Positions 1 through 11,778 are shown, numbered from the stretch's first letter. The stretch is 64,000 nt of DNA from Shinisaurus crocodilurus (GCA_021292165.1 CM037877.1:213962716-214026715), one strand, 5' to 3'. The notes: generated by a model not told the origin, from the sequence alone. A program made the numbers and translations.

Positions 1-2075
1 TCTTCAACTATTTCAGCTTATCCTTATTATTTGTTTATTTGATTTGTACCCCACCTTTCTACCAAGAAAAATGGCACTCAAGGCAGCTTACAATCATAAA
101 TAAAACTTGATTAATACAATAATAAAACAAATGCATTAAAAACACAGTTAAAAGCACAACAATAACATAACAAAAACAGCATCCAACCCAACAGACCCAC
201 TTACACAACAAAGGTCTTTGCCTGCCAATGGAAGGACAGCACAGAGGGAGCGAACCTAGCCTTCCTCGGTGGGAAGTTCCAGAGCCTGGGAGTGACCACT
301 GAGAAGGCCCTTTTTAATTTGGTCTCAAAAGAAGGGCCTTTCCCAAAGATCTTAAGACCTGGGCAGGCTTATATGGGAGATACGGGAGAAGGCTTTCAGA
401 TAGTCTGCTCCGATAGAGTTTCATGTATAAGGTCCCAAGCCATATAGGGCTTTATAGGTCATAACCAGCACTTTGAATTCTGCTTGGAAACAGACTGGTA
501 GCCTGTTGTAACAAGGGAATTTCCTTGTAATCAGCACCTGTTAACACTCTGGCTGCAGCATTCTGGATCAGCTGAAGTTTCTGAAGAGTTTTCAAAAGCG
601 GTGTCACATAGAGCAGTGATGGTGAACCTTTTTGAGCCCGAGTGCCCAAACTGCAACACAAAACCAACTTATTTATTTCAAAGTGCCTTAAATTTGGCAG
701 GAAGGAGGGGGGGAACTAGCTAATCGCGCCCCGCTCTGTCTCAGGGCATGGCTCTTCACCAGGCATGCAAAGATTCAGGCATGCGCATGCTGTGCTTCTG
801 AGCTGTCTGTTCAGTTAGAAGGAGGGCTGGGTGCCTGCGCAGTCCACTTCTGGGGGTGGAGATGTTGGAGTGTGCCTGCCTGTGGAGGCCAGTGAGGAAT
901 GAGTGGAGAGGAGTTACTATGGAAATGCGACGCTGAATGCAGAAGGGGACGGTCTTTTCGCGATCTGGCGACCAATGGCTCGAGTGCCCACATAGAGGTC
1001 CCTGCATGCCAGCTGTGGCACGTGTGCCATAGGTTCGCCATCACTGACATAGAGCATGTTACAGTAGTCCAAATGGGATGTAACTAAGGTATGCATGACT
1101 ATGGCCAGATCAGACATCTCTAGGAACAGGTGCAGTTGGCACACTAGCCTCAGTTGTGCAAACACACTCCTGGCCACTGCTGAAACCTGGGCATCCAGGA
1201 GAAACCTGGGAAACCAGGCGTACACCCAAACTACAAGCACTGAGTATTCAGGTGGAGTGTAACCCCATCCAGCACAGGTTGAATCCCTATTCCCTGATCT
1301 GGTTTTTGAGTAACTAGGAGCACCTCTGTCTTGTCTGGATTAAGCTTCAGTTTGTTTGCCTTCATTCAGTCCATTACTGACATCAGACACCAATGTAGAA
1401 CTAGAACAGCTTCCTTGGATTTGGATGGAAGGAGAGATACAGTTGGGTATCATCAGCATACTGGTGGCACCAAATCCCAAAACTCCAGACAATCTCTCCC
1501 AGCAATTTTATGTATATGTTAAATAACATGGGGGACAAGATGGAACCCTGAGGGACACCACAGGCCAAAGGCCACAACATTGAACAGGAATCTCCCAGCA
1601 CCACCTTCAAAGATCGCCCCTCCAAGAAGGACCAGAACTGCCATACAACAGTGCCTCCCAGTCCCGTCTCAGACAGACTTCCCAGAAGAATACCATGGTT
1701 GATGGTATCAAAAGCTGCCAAGAGGTCCAGCAGAACCAATAGGGACACATTCCCCCTGTCCAGGTCCTGCGGAGGTCATCCACCAAGGCAACTAAAGCAG
1801 TTTCTTCAGGCCTGAAGCCAGATTGAAATGCATCTAGATATTCCGCATGATCCAGAAATCCCTGGAGCTGAGAAGCCACCACACGCTCCAGCACCTTGCT
1901 CAAGAATGGAATATTGCAGACTGGCCAGAAATTATCAATACAGTGTGGTTCAAGGAGGGTTTTTTGTTTTTCTTTCTTAAACAAAGGTCTTATCACTGCC
2001 TCTTTCAGGCAATCACACCTTGTTGTAAAGAGGCATTCACTACTACCCTTACCCTCTCAGCTAGATACTATCTAG
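1..2075 (-). mobile_element. L2-type LINE, 5'-truncated reverse transcriptase fragment with 3' tail
   Basis: Read on the minus strand, this is the reverse transcriptase half and 3' end of a non-LTR retrotransposon of the L2/CR1 group (Jockey superfamily). Visible RT blocks, in sense order from about 2000 down to 1400, are NIPFLSKVLERVVASQLQ, a finger block ending ETALVALVDDLRR, LLDLLAAFDTINHGILL, CGVPQGSILSPMLFNIYIK, and the catalytic box HQYADDTQLYLSF. A thumb block KLQLIQNAAARVLTG lies near 580-540, followed by MTYKALYGLG in another frame near 460. The reading frame changes several times, so the copy is dead. The 3' end at 1-110 has a pyrimidine-rich antisense tail with TTTATTT units, which fits L2 better than CR1. 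A hAT element at 614-1046 interrupts it. The clade assignment between L2 and CR1 rests on motif style only. Confidence 0.85.
614..1046. mobile_element. Non-autonomous hAT transposon (433 bp) inside the L2 fragment
   Basis: The ends are inverted repeats: cagtgatggtgaacct on the left, and on the right the reverse complement of cagtgatggcgaacct (15 of 16 match). The copy is flanked by a perfect 8-bp direct repeat, acatagag at 606-613 and 1047-1054. An 8-bp target duplication and CAG...CTG termini define the hAT superfamily. No transposase frame is present, so it depended on an enzyme in trans. It sits between the catalytic and thumb blocks of the L2 reverse transcriptase and is therefore younger than that LINE copy. 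Confidence 0.93.
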
Positions 2076-2520
2076 ATGGAAAGAGGATGATTTGGAGTCC
2101 CAGCTCCAACCTCAGAAACTTGCTTTGAGGTCAGAGCTGGGATTCCGAATTCGGAGCTCCCTCCCTCTGCCCTCGCAGTTGGCGCAGAAAGATGTGCACT
2201 GGCTGAAGCTCCAAGGTTGGGAGACCGACTTCGGAGCCTGTGCTGGGCGGGCATTCCAGTCCAGAGAGTGGGGTGGGGAGGAGTGAGGCTCTGCAAGGAT
2301 ACAGTGTACCTGGCGGCACCTCAGCCTGTCCTCCTTGTGAGCAGGTGCAAAAGACTTAGACGGCTGAAATCGGCTGTCTAAGTCTTTTGCAGGGAGGGAG
2401 AAGCATGAAGGTGACTTTCGCCTCCGTGCTCCTTCCGCCCTCAATAGGATGCCCATAATCCTCCGAGTTTGGGGGTGGGGGTTGCGGGCAGCCACATTGC
2501 ATCACGCCGTAAATGGATCC
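2076..2520. other. GC-rich unidentified block with a hairpin
   Basis: A moderately GC-rich stretch directly upstream (sense direction) of the L2 fragment. It could be L2 5' sequence or an unrelated repeat. Apart from the hairpin at 2347-2390, I recognise nothing, and the short open frames on both strands look like by-products of the base composition. Confidence 0.4.
2347..2390. repeat. Perfect 15-bp inverted repeat (hairpin)
   Basis: gcaaaagacttagac (2347-2361) is followed after 14 bases by its exact reverse complement gtctaagtcttttgc (2376-2390). It may be the centre of a decayed foldback element. No U-run follows, so it is not a terminator-like signal. Confidence 0.85.
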
Positions 2521-5375
2521 GTTTTAAATTATCGAATATACTACATTAATTCACCATGTCATAAATGGTGGACATGCTAAAAACATGTTTGCCCATATGA
2601 AGAGACAGAAGACATTTATGTTTTAATGTGAATGCTGTGAGAAATATAATATGCAAGTCTGTTTCTGAGAGAATTATCAAGTAGGATAAACTTCAGGAAG
2701 CAGCCTGTGCTACAGTTTCCAGGCTATTTTGGGGGGGGTCTGTTTTAATAAATACCCCAGCATATTATACAAGCAAGGCTCAATTGATGCTGAGGCTCAG
2801 GATCTAGTTTCAGCATAAAAGCATTGTACTTTTCTTTATTATTACTTGGTATATTCCAGGACATCTGAGCATATACAGAGCCCCTTTCTCTGCCCTGGGA
2901 GTAACCACAGCCTGGTCCCACACATTCTAAGCTTATGGGCAGGCTTGGGTCCACTACCACCACTCTTTTCAGAAATTAAGCACTTCATGAAAGTGATATA
3001 CAAAACCCAAATTGTGCAGATGCGTGAAATCATGCAAATGTTTGAGTGTACTCATGCCAACCAACAGGGGGGGAAATGATCTCATGGTACCATAAGATAT
3101 CTTTTTGAGAGTCACATCATTAATTCCACTGATTTGTTAAATGTCAAGTACAGCATCCCTGTGTCTGACAAACTCTGCTTTGGTAGCTTACATAAAACTG
3201 CTGCTGGAGCTGCCCATTCATTGGAATTTGTATGAAACCTGTTGACATTACATAAGTAATATTATAAAAGCACTCCCCTTACTTTTAAACCACCCACAGC
3301 ACAAATTCAAGACACAGTTTTGCCCTAAGCATGTTATACTCTTCCTGTTTTTTTACTGTGGAAACAGGGAGGGGATTGGGTCTGAATAAGACCTCTCTCA
3401 TTAGATTTCTCTTTCCCACAGTCTCTCAGCACACACAACACACATGCTCATGATCTTTGGTACATGCCAATAATAGGCTTGCCCTCCACATTATAAACTG
3501 CCACCTGTGACATCAGTTTCCCCACATAAAACACGGAGCCAGCTACAGCCCATTAATTTAAACTAGTTTATTAACAAAACAGTACAGGCTAAGGGGGTCA
3601 GCCAGCAGACCCCTATCTGTGAATCACTGAAAGCCATTTTGGTGTTAATCCATGTGCTCTTCCTGTTTGGCTTTGCGGAGTGCCTAGGACAATAAAGCTT
3701 TCACCCTCTGATTAGTGATTCTAGGTATTCCCAACATAAAATTTTATTATAGTCCAGTCCAGTTTTCAGACATAGCCAAGTAAGAAAGATAAAGTTTGTT
3801 TATATCTCTGAAAGATTCTAGACGACCTAGGAAAGTATGAAATCTCCACCATTAAAAAAAGAAAAGATTTTTGTCCAATTGGACATGGCTGATAACTAGA
3901 GCTCACAGCTTCAGACCCTGCAAGGCTTCAAGAAAAATTCTACCAAATGTGGCTTCCCCTGTGTGCGAGACAGGTTTTTAATAGTATTAAAAGCTTTGAA
4001 AACAGACTGAGGTCACAGGACATTCCTCTCAAAAGTGTAATGATGGCAAAAACCTACTGCCTCAAGCAGAATAGTATCAGCAAATCCACCTGTTTTATAC
4101 ATGTTATGAAATGCAAATGTTGGGAAAACATCTACCTAACTTCTGCATAGCCACTTCAGATACTGCAAGGCAATGACCGCTTCTCAAAATCGTGAGCGCC
4201 CATTGTCAGGCATTTCCATTCAAATGATTACATGGCTGAGATATTTTGCAAATACAAACAACATTCAAGCCTGAGAAAGTAGACACAAGAGAAAACTACT
4301 GGATATGTAGGCAGAAAACTCTTAACACCCCATGCCCTGGCCTCATCTTGGAGGATAAATACATTTATATATGCATTCAGGATTACTTTAACCCATTCTT
4401 GCACAGATAACATCCCTTATGAGGCAGACATTACTTTCCTTAGAATTTTGTCCATTGCTTAGTGTTCTAAGAAGAATAATTACTTTGCTTCTGCCTATTT
4501 TAAATACTTAAGTTTCAACTTACTGATGAAGGCAGAAGTTACAATGAAACTATATATTTTTTCATGCTTTTCTCTTTTTTGCTTATTAAACATAAAAAGA
4601 TTATTGTGACTCACGTGGGTATCAAAATCATAAACAAGGAATGTGAAATTTGGTTCACATGTTATGACACCCTGATTACAAGAATCTGAAAAGGGGGTGT
4701 TTATACACCTCTACCTTGAAACAGGGAACATGAAGTGTATTCCAAAATAGTTAAGATATTTTCACAGTAGCTACACAGGTAAAACCCCAAAATAGTTTTC
4801 TTCATACATGCATAAACAAAGCTACTATCTGATTAGACAGCTAAAACCTCATTACTTAGTTTATCAGTTAGTAATTCATAAAAGCATACCACATAAATGA
4901 ATTTATATCATAACAGAGTCCATAACTCTAGCATAGAGCAAGCAAAGATGCACATAAGCTCTCAAAGGCTGTTTCCTGGCCTTTGAGAGCTCTGTTGGTC
5001 CTTCACATACAGGTCACTTGGGATTGATGGAGGAGAGATTACCACCAGCAGCCAGGAATTACTTGCAGAATGCAAACTGAATTTACTCACCCATGCATAC
5101 ATGCGTGCACAGACACACACCTATTAACTTCCAGACCACTTAATGCATCTGATATAGAAATAAGCAATGGACCAGGGAACTACCTGCCAGCCAGCAAATA
5201 AACTGGTGACCTTCACAGACAGCAAACTTGGGAGAAATTTTGAAAAGATTTGGAATAACATTCTAGAGCTAAATTCTGCTTGATTATGACCATTATTACT
5301 GGGGAGATCTCCCTACGGCACCCTCTACTGCAACATCTGGTGTACAAGGGCCTTCCTTCCTTCTTTTTTTTGCGC
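2521..5375. other. No recognised feature
   Basis: AT-rich sequence with only short frames and no domain, splice-bounded exon or mobile-element end that I can defend. It is probably unique intergenic DNA or very old repeats. Confidence 0.5.
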
Positions 5376-5379
5376 GTGT

Positions 5380-5845
5380 ATAGGTGAGATAAAGAAGAGC
5401 CAGACACAGAGTATATGGTTTCAAATCAGGGCCACATTTATTGAATTGAGCGGCCAGAGGAGCCTACACTGCTAACAGGGCGGGAGTGGAGGGAGCTGGA
5501 AAACAGGAGCAAAAGAGACCGAGTGCGGGAACCCAGGTGCCTAAATAAACCCTTTCCTGTGTCCCCGCCCTAGTTGAGCCATTGGCTCATTATCTGTGAC
5601 CAACCTGACCTGTTACCTGACTCCTCTCTCCTCCCCCATGTGCAAACCTTCTCCCCGGCCCCAGGTGAGGGGCCATTGGAAGTCTGTTCATAGAGCACAA
5701 GAGGGGTCCCTGCTGATGAAGCATCTCAGTCTCAGTGACAACGTGCCAAGGTAAGTAGTTAAGCAGATAGGTGAATGAAGCACCTGTGCAAGTTGAGCAA
5801 CAGGGCAAAATGACCAGAGATTGTAACCGCCTCCCCCCTTTTGAG
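5380..5845 (-). mobile_element. Putative LTR (solo or fragment) of an endogenous retroelement, antisense
   Basis: In minus orientation the order of signals resembles a retroviral-type LTR: a purine tract (aaaaggggggaggcgg) near 5843-5828, then a U3-like stretch, a TATA-like gtttatttaggc near 5550, a polyadenylation signal caataaatgtgg near 5445, and a U5-like pyrimidine-rich end near 5400. No primer-binding site, gag or pol is seen next to it, and I could not define matching TG...CA ends or a target duplication. It could instead be an unrelated GC-rich repeat. Confidence 0.4.
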
Positions 5846-6049
5846 GTTCTGTGTGCTTGGTGCAATGAGGTCCTGGCTTCCCCATTTTAATCTTATAAAT
5901 CCCAACGTTTTAACTAGTCAAGTCCAAGAAACAAAAAACAAAACAAAAAACATTTATGAAGGCAGAAAGCTAGCAGGGATATGGGGGCTAACCAATGTAT
6001 TGCACAGAGCATCATATGTAGGACAACTATCTGCCTGCTGGCTATCAGG

Positions 6050-6560
6050 GAATAAGGCACCCCCTGCCTCCCACGAAGAACATCATGGCAAGGGGGAGAT
6101 CAACCTGGTCCTATACATCAGCCAGAGATGGAGCAGCTGCAGGAAGTTCACTTCACCCCTCCCTACACATAGCTCCAACTGACAGGGACTGTAGGCTCTG
6201 GCCTCATTCATTTGCTAGAGACCCAAGGGCCACTGGGAGGGTGCACCCCCTGCCTCCCAGGATAAATATTTCAAGGGAAGCCCAACTTATCCCTATACAT
6301 CGGCTAGAGAAGGAGCAGCTGCAGAGAGCTTGTTTCACCCTTCCCTATCAGAACTTTGAAACTAAGAACTGGTGCCTGAGTTTTGCTTCCCCCCCCCTTC
6401 CTCCCTTCTAATCCATTTTCCTTTTGTGCTGTGTCTTTTGGATTGTAAGGCCTGAGGGCAGGGACTGTCTCATCATTAATCTTGGCAAGTTGCTCTGGGA
6501 GACTTTTTGGGCTGAATAGCTAGGTAAAAATACTGCAAATAAATAAATAAATTTGTTCCC
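6050..6560 (+). repeat. Interspersed repeat with L2-like 3' tail and an internal direct repeat
   Basis: Two related units begin with cccctgcctccca at about 6060 and 6247 (period about 187 bp) and share catc(a/g)gc(c/t)agaga and ggagcagctgcag. The block ends near 6500-6560 with a ctctgggagactttttgg segment followed by (AAAT) units, as in reptile L2-type 3' ends. It is probably an L2-related 3' UTR on the plus strand containing a tandem duplication. Confidence 0.5.
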
Positions 6561-6784
6561 TTGAGTCAAGGTAGCTGACCTGGAGAGGGTGAGAGACAGA
6601 GAGATTTACGGACAAGACCTCCAAGGACGTGATAGCAGTCTCCCACTCCTACAGTGACACCTCCTCTGCTGTCATTGAGAATGAGGGGTTCAGGGAACAA
6701 GGGTATCACTTCAAGTAAGAGGGAAATAATGCCTTAGAGGAGGCCCGTTCCTTGTGCCAAAGATATACCTCCAGGGCTGGGGGA

Positions 6785-6870
6785 CTCCTTTTATTTATTT
6801 TTTACATTTCTATACCACCTTTCTGCTAAGGCACCCAAAGCGGTTTACAATGTTTAAATAAATAAATAAA
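6785..6870 (-). repeat. L2-type 3' tail, antisense
   Basis: A short block, ttctataccacctttctg followed by caaagcggtttacaatg, matches the tail seen at 30-95 of this window and in the tRNA SINEs. Only the last 90 bases or so are left. Confidence 0.6.
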
Positions 6871-6984
6871 CAAACAAACGTTACCCCCCCCCCCAACCAA
6901 ACATACACCAGTTCTCTCAGGCCAACTGAAGGTTTCTTCTGGAGCTATTAGTGGTCAGTTTTCACAATGGAGAAATGTAACATG

Positions 6985-7390
6985 TAGGTCTTCCAAGGAT
7001 CTACATTGGGACTGGTGCTGGAATTGTGGTGGATAGTTTGATGAAAACATTGACCCAGTACTCAGCAGCTGTGTTTAGCAGTTGTGAAAAAAAGGCAAAT
7101 TCTATGCTAGGGATCATTAGGAAACAGAATGAAAATAAAACTGCCAATATTGCAATGTCTTTATACAAATCTAAAAACTGTATACAAATATCTATTTGAT
7201 ATACAATATCAAAAAGATATTGAAGAGCTGGCAAAGATGCAGAAGAGGTGCAGTAACCAAAATGATCAGGGGGCAGAGCAACTCCCTTAAGAGAAAATGT
7301 AACACCATTTTGAATTTTTAGTTTAGAAAAAAGGCACACATGATAGATGAAATGAGGTTCTGACTTTGCCCCAATGGATGAGAAAGTGCA
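6985..7390 (+). mobile_element. CR1-type LINE fragment (end of RT domain)
   Basis: Plus-strand reading gives degenerate CR1 ORF2 blocks: VVVDSLMKTLTQYSAAV, then KKANSMLGIIR and SLYKS, then a block like LEELAKMQKR in another frame. These align in order with the antisense CR1 copy at 14335-15110, which preserves the same motifs. Frame changes mark it as dead. Both ends are truncated. Confidence 0.7.
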
Positions 7391-8855
7391 ACCAGAGCTG
7401 ACCCAAGGCTGTTTAAAAGTTCAATATATTTGAAAATATATTTTAAAACTTAAGCAGGAAAACAGTGAATGCCCTTCAACTTTTAACCAAATGAAAATAT
7501 GCCGCACAAGAAGTACTACGATATGAAGATTTTTCAAGAAAAGTAAATGCAAAAGAACTTCACATGCAAAAATAAAGTGTGAAACATAACGATTATAGAG
7601 AAAATACAGTTGTACCCATGAACCACAGCCATGTGACCACAAAGATAACACCGTGCAAAGTAAACTCTACATTTTAACTCTTGCTGACGCTTATTAGAAA
7701 AACAGTATTAGGAAAACGGTATTAGAGGATCAAATGAAAAACCTATGGCATATAAAAGTTATAGTAGGACAAACTAACAGCAGTTTACCTTGGTACTTAG
7801 GCACACTTAAACTTGCACCAGTCCAAACTAGTTAAATGCACCTCTTAAAACTTCCAAGTATATAACAGCGTAGTCCAAATCTTTAGGGAAAAGGAAGGGA
7901 AAGTGAAAAGCCATATATAGCTACCTATTCTAGGCAGAGATCTGAGGAACAGGCTCCTGTGGACCCAGAGGAAGATTGGAGGAGACCTCTCCTAGGGTGC
8001 AAGGTGTAGGTCTCAGCAAAGTCCTATTTTTCCAGATAGGAAAAATATTCCAGTTAGGAAGTGAAGAAAACACTTTAAAATATAAAAGGTGGTGACTGAA
8101 CCTGTTCCAAGTAACTCAGGAACCAAGCATTTTGCCCAAAAAGGCTAGTTCAGAAATGATGGCCAGCAACAGGCTTAAAAACTGAAGGTGGGACATCATC
8201 AAAGTAAAAAAATAATAATCCCCTTTTCTTTCAAAGAATGCAAACGATGGCCCAAAAGGCCCCTAACCAAGCAAAAAAACAAAACAAAAAAACAATTGTT
8301 AGCATAAACTGGAGCTATGCAAAAATGAAAAAAAATGAGACAAAAAGAAAGAAGTGAGCAAAAGTCCCTCTTCCAGGGTGCAATCACTTGTTTTGATTCA
8401 CTGACTCCTCTTAACTTTCCTGCCTTCTGATTGGCCTGTTTCCTTCTTCCTAGTAACCAATTAGAAATTTGGTTCTGGATTGCTGAAAGACATTGTCCTG
8501 ACCCTGATCCTGCAATCATGCATTCTAGCACTCGACAGACATAGTGGGCGGGCAGAAACCTGCACAGTCTTTTCTCATCATTTTAGGCAGCTGATGTGTA
8601 CCCTGATAAGGCCTAGAATAACTCCAGCCTTATGGAGCTGCTAGCTGCAAAGAGTAACAGTATTGTAACTTTTTCCCATACTGGTCCTTTGTTCCACAAC
8701 TTGACCAGAGCCTTGTTCTGTATCTGAATTTTCTGCCCTCCAGGAGACAGGTCTGCTTGTGAACCAAAGTTTTACTCATGTTCCATTCCATGGCTCCCTT
8801 ATAAGCCCTTTGTTCCCAGCACCTGAACTCCAAAGGGACCTGAGTAACAATAGCT
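7391..8855. other. No recognised feature
   Basis: AT-rich sequence. The short frames present have no recognisable domains, and no element ends were found. Confidence 0.5.
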
Positions 8856-9300
8856 GTGTATAGAATTATGCAAGGTGTGGAGAAAATGGATAGCAATTCC
8901 CCCCCCCCCTCTCAAAATACTATAACCTGGGGCCATCCAATGAAGCTGAATAGTGGGAGATGCACTACAAAGGGAAATATTCTTCACATAGCACATAGAT
9001 AAACAATGGAATTTGCTTTAAAAAAAAAGATGTGATGATGGCTACTAATGTAGGTAACTTTAAAAGGGATTACCGTAGATGAATTCATGGAGTATAGGAC
9101 TATCAATGGCTAAATGCTACCTCAAGGATCAAAGGCAATGTCTCTGAATACCAATTGCTAAGGAACAATGATGAGAGTGGGCTACTCTCATGTCCTGCTT
9201 CTGAACTACCAGTAGGCATCTGGTTGGCCACTGTGGGAAACAGGATGCTGGACTGGATAGGCCTTTGGTCTGATTCAGTGGGGCTATTTTTACATTGTTG
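8856..9300 (+). mobile_element. CR1-type LINE 3' end
   Basis: It carries the CR1 3' module seen five times in this window: a stretch encoding the end of the ORF2 protein (gggccatccaatgaagctg, then ggctactaatg and aaattcatgga-like blocks), followed by the 3' UTR signature ctgaataccaattgct, catctggttggccactgtg and ctggactggataggcctttg. It is 5'-truncated and has no intact frame. Confidence 0.8.
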
Positions 9301-9563
9301 GGGTGAGAAGTTTTTTTTGAGTGTATGGTTTTGGGTGACACATCATGCTGTGCCCTTTACTGATGCTCTAATCTTGTTTGTCCTGCATAAGTTACATTTC
9401 ATGCAGTTTTAATTTGTCTATAATATTTCTTTTTTAACTGACTGTATATGAGCAGGAGCCAAATTTGGGTGGGGAGTTCTGTCAGGGTGAGAGAGTGTAG
9501 AAGTGTTCTTATTTTGTATCAAACATTCTTCTCAATGCCATGTTAGAACATATGTGACATTAA

Positions 9564-9684
9564 GGCACAATCCTATGCACATTTAGATTTTTTTTTTAAA
9601 AGGCCTATAACTCCCACCATGCTGTCTGGGACATGCTGGGAGTTGTAGGCCTTTTTTCTGTCTAAACATACATAGGATTGAGCC
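9564..9684. mobile_element. Palindromic MITE, Harbinger-like (121 bp)
   Basis: The ends ggcacaatcctatg and cataggattgagcc are inverted, and inner arms ggcctataactccca and tgggagttgtaggcc fold back on each other. Flanks are TAA and CAA, which suggests a 3-bp target duplication as in PIF/Harbinger elements. The element at 11668-11778 has the same ends. The superfamily call is tentative. Confidence 0.65.
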
Positions 9685-9689
9685 CAAAA

Positions 9690-10440
9690 CTTGCATTTAA
9701 GATGCCACATACCTTATAATATGTATCATATACAACATGTCTTCTTACTAGTGATGTCCATATTTATATAAAACACTGTTCGGATTATTTTACCTAGCTC
9801 TCTCCTTTAGTGATCTGCTATTTCTTACAGCTTACACATTAGCTAGGCAGCAATCACAGTGACACAGGTAAATATTTCATTACTGTAGAATCATAGGTCA
9901 ATATCTCTTGGTTAGCCTCAGTTTTTGCTAAGATTTTTACTTAAACTGTTTTATCAAACAATTTTCCAGCTGGGAAACCCACAGGTAGTGAGGAAAAGTC
10001 AAGAAATTATCATCTGATTGCTGTTGTTTTTGTGGAGTTGCAACTCCGACATACTGTAAATTTCTCTTTGAGAAATTATTATATGTTTTTGCTGAGAGAA
10101 AATCAATCTGTTTGCGGAAGAATGGGCAGGTTTTAGGAAAAGAGGTTGCACAGGCAGGTTTTGGGGAAGGATGATCATTGTTTCACCCTTTCACATCTAA
10201 CTGCCAACCACTGTTTACTCAGAAAGGCTTGCAGGCTTCATTGATTGGAGGGTATGTTTGTTCCTCATAAATACAAACCATCACTGGAAGAAATAGTCTT
10301 TCGCTGGTATTGATCCCCAGGTTATTTTTGCTGTCACAAACTCTTCATGCTCATAATGAGGCTAGTTTTGAGATTGGATAAAGAATGAGTATCTGATTCT
10401 GCTGGTAACCCCCCCCCCCCCCGAACGTTCTCAACTTTCC
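9690..10440. other. No recognised feature
   Basis: Unassigned sequence with a run of about 14 C near 10410. No coding or transposon signal seen. Confidence 0.5.
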
Positions 10441-10446
10441 CTAGAG

Positions 10447-10687
10447 CAGGGGTTCTCAACCAGGGGGGAATTTTAAGATTTCACGGGGGGAATTGGGACC
10501 ACAGACTCAAGCTGTTGGAATACTGATCTTTCTACAAATTACCATTCTACAGATTGTACATAATCTACAGGACATCACACCTTATTGTATGGCACAGATT
10601 AAGTCAGACAATCTTGGAAAGGGGGGAATGACATTCTGACATATGGTGAAGAGGGTGCATGGGGCAAAAAAAGGTTGAGAACTACTG
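10447..10687. mobile_element. Non-autonomous hAT transposon (241 bp)
   Basis: The left end caggggttctcaacc and the reverse complement of the right end, cagtagttctcaacc, agree at 13 of 15 positions. Flanks ccctagag (10439-10446) and ctctagag (10688-10695) agree at 7 of 8, a slightly decayed hAT target duplication. No open frame. Confidence 0.88.
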
Positions 10688-10903
10688 CTCTAGAGTTTCT
10701 CCAGAGATTTGTAACATTTATCTAAAATGTCTTATCAGGATTTTTGATCCACACTGAATACAGCTCATTGCATTCCAGGCTGTTTCCAGACTAACGGTGA
10801 AGACCTACACTGGCAATGGTGCTTTCTTCTAGCATGTTACCTGTACTGACAGGGCTGGCCCAAGACATTTTCCTGCCTGAGCCGGAACAGCAAATGGTAC
10901 CCC

Positions 10904-11049
10904 CAGGGCTTTTTTTCTGGTGGAACTCACCGGAACTGAGTTCCAGCACCTTTTCTTCTATTAATTGCATTACAATTTAATCGCCATCTACTCCCGAGGA
11001 AATGTAATCCAAGAGTTCCGGTACCCTTTTCTCCAGAAAAAAAGCACTG
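10904..11049. mobile_element. hAT-type MITE (146 bp) with perfect target duplication
   Basis: Terminal inverted repeats cagggctttttttctgg and ccagaaaaaaagcactg are flanked by the identical 8-bp direct repeat ggtacccc at 10896-10903 and 11050-11057. Subterminal blocks (ggaact and gttccgg) are also roughly inverted. No coding capacity. Confidence 0.92.
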
Positions 11050-11248
11050 GGTACCCCCACCCCAAGTCAAGTGCATAGTGTGGCGGCGTCACTTCTATGG
11101 AGCTCTCTGCTTCTGGAGGGCAGTCAGGCTCTGACACTGCCTTGTTTTCGGCGCCTGCTGAAGATGTGTTTGTTGTGGGAAGCCTTCCTTGCTGACCAGC
11201 CATGGTTTCAATGTTATCCTGTTTTTCATGCGTTTTTAAAATTCTTTT

Positions 11249-11442
11249 TTCCATTTGAATTTAATTTTATTTCATTTCATAAAAAAACAAAAAAACATAC
11301 AAACAAACAAACACTAAAACACCTATATAACAAACAATATACACAATTAAGAAGGACTTCCAATCTTTTCCACAACTTAAGCGACCAGTTATTCTTAAAA
11401 CATTTTCTGTTAACAAAACATCACTTTCAGTTACGGCAAACA
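11249..11442 (-). mobile_element. L1-type 3' end fragment, antisense, with 19-bp target duplication
   Basis: A 194-bp insert begins with a T/A-rich antisense tail and is flanked by an exact 19-bp direct repeat, gcgtttttaaaattctttt, at 11230-11248 and 11443-11461. The duplication length, the tail at one end and the A+T-rich target are typical of target-primed integration by L1. The insert is 3' UTR only. Confidence 0.8.
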
Positions 11443-11667
11443 GCGTTTTTAAAATTCTTTTATGTGTTTTATCTTTTTATTGTTCACTGCTCTGGAATCT
11501 GTCTAGATATGGAGCGGTATACAAATTCTGTAAATAAAATAAATAGTAAATAGTACCCAAGGGCAAGGCTGTCCAAAATGTTTGGGCACCTGAGGCACAA
11601 TACCTCACAAGCTCTTCTCCCCCTTCCTGACATTAAAAATGCAATAATAATAATAATACTACATTAA

Positions 11668-11778
11668 GGGCACAATCCTATGCATGTTTAGACAGAAATA
11701 AGTCCTAAAATTCCCAGCATTTCTCTACCAGCATGTTGTAGGACTTATTTCTGCTTAAGCATACATAGGATTCCACCC
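11668..11778. mobile_element. Palindromic MITE, Harbinger-like (111 bp)
   Basis: gggcacaatcctatgcatg on the left and gcatacataggattccaccc on the right are inverted, inner arms agaaataagtccta and taggacttatttct are exact inverted repeats, and the insert is flanked by TAA at 11665-11667 and 11779-11781. It belongs to the same family as 9564-9684. Confidence 0.75.

Larger units (their letters stand above)
10850..11560. mobile_element. Nested cluster: hAT-like end, MITE, L1 tail and L2-like tail
   Basis: The left side starts with cagggctggcccaaga, similar to the end of the hAT-like element at 42313. It is interrupted by a 146-bp MITE (10904-11049). Further right, the sequence around 11221-11545 ends in an L2-type sense tail (ggagcggtatacaaattctg, then AAATA units), and that tail is interrupted by an L1 3' end (11249-11442). 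The outer element's right end is not defined; gtccaaaatgtttgggcacc near 11572 may be part of it. Confidence 0.55.
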
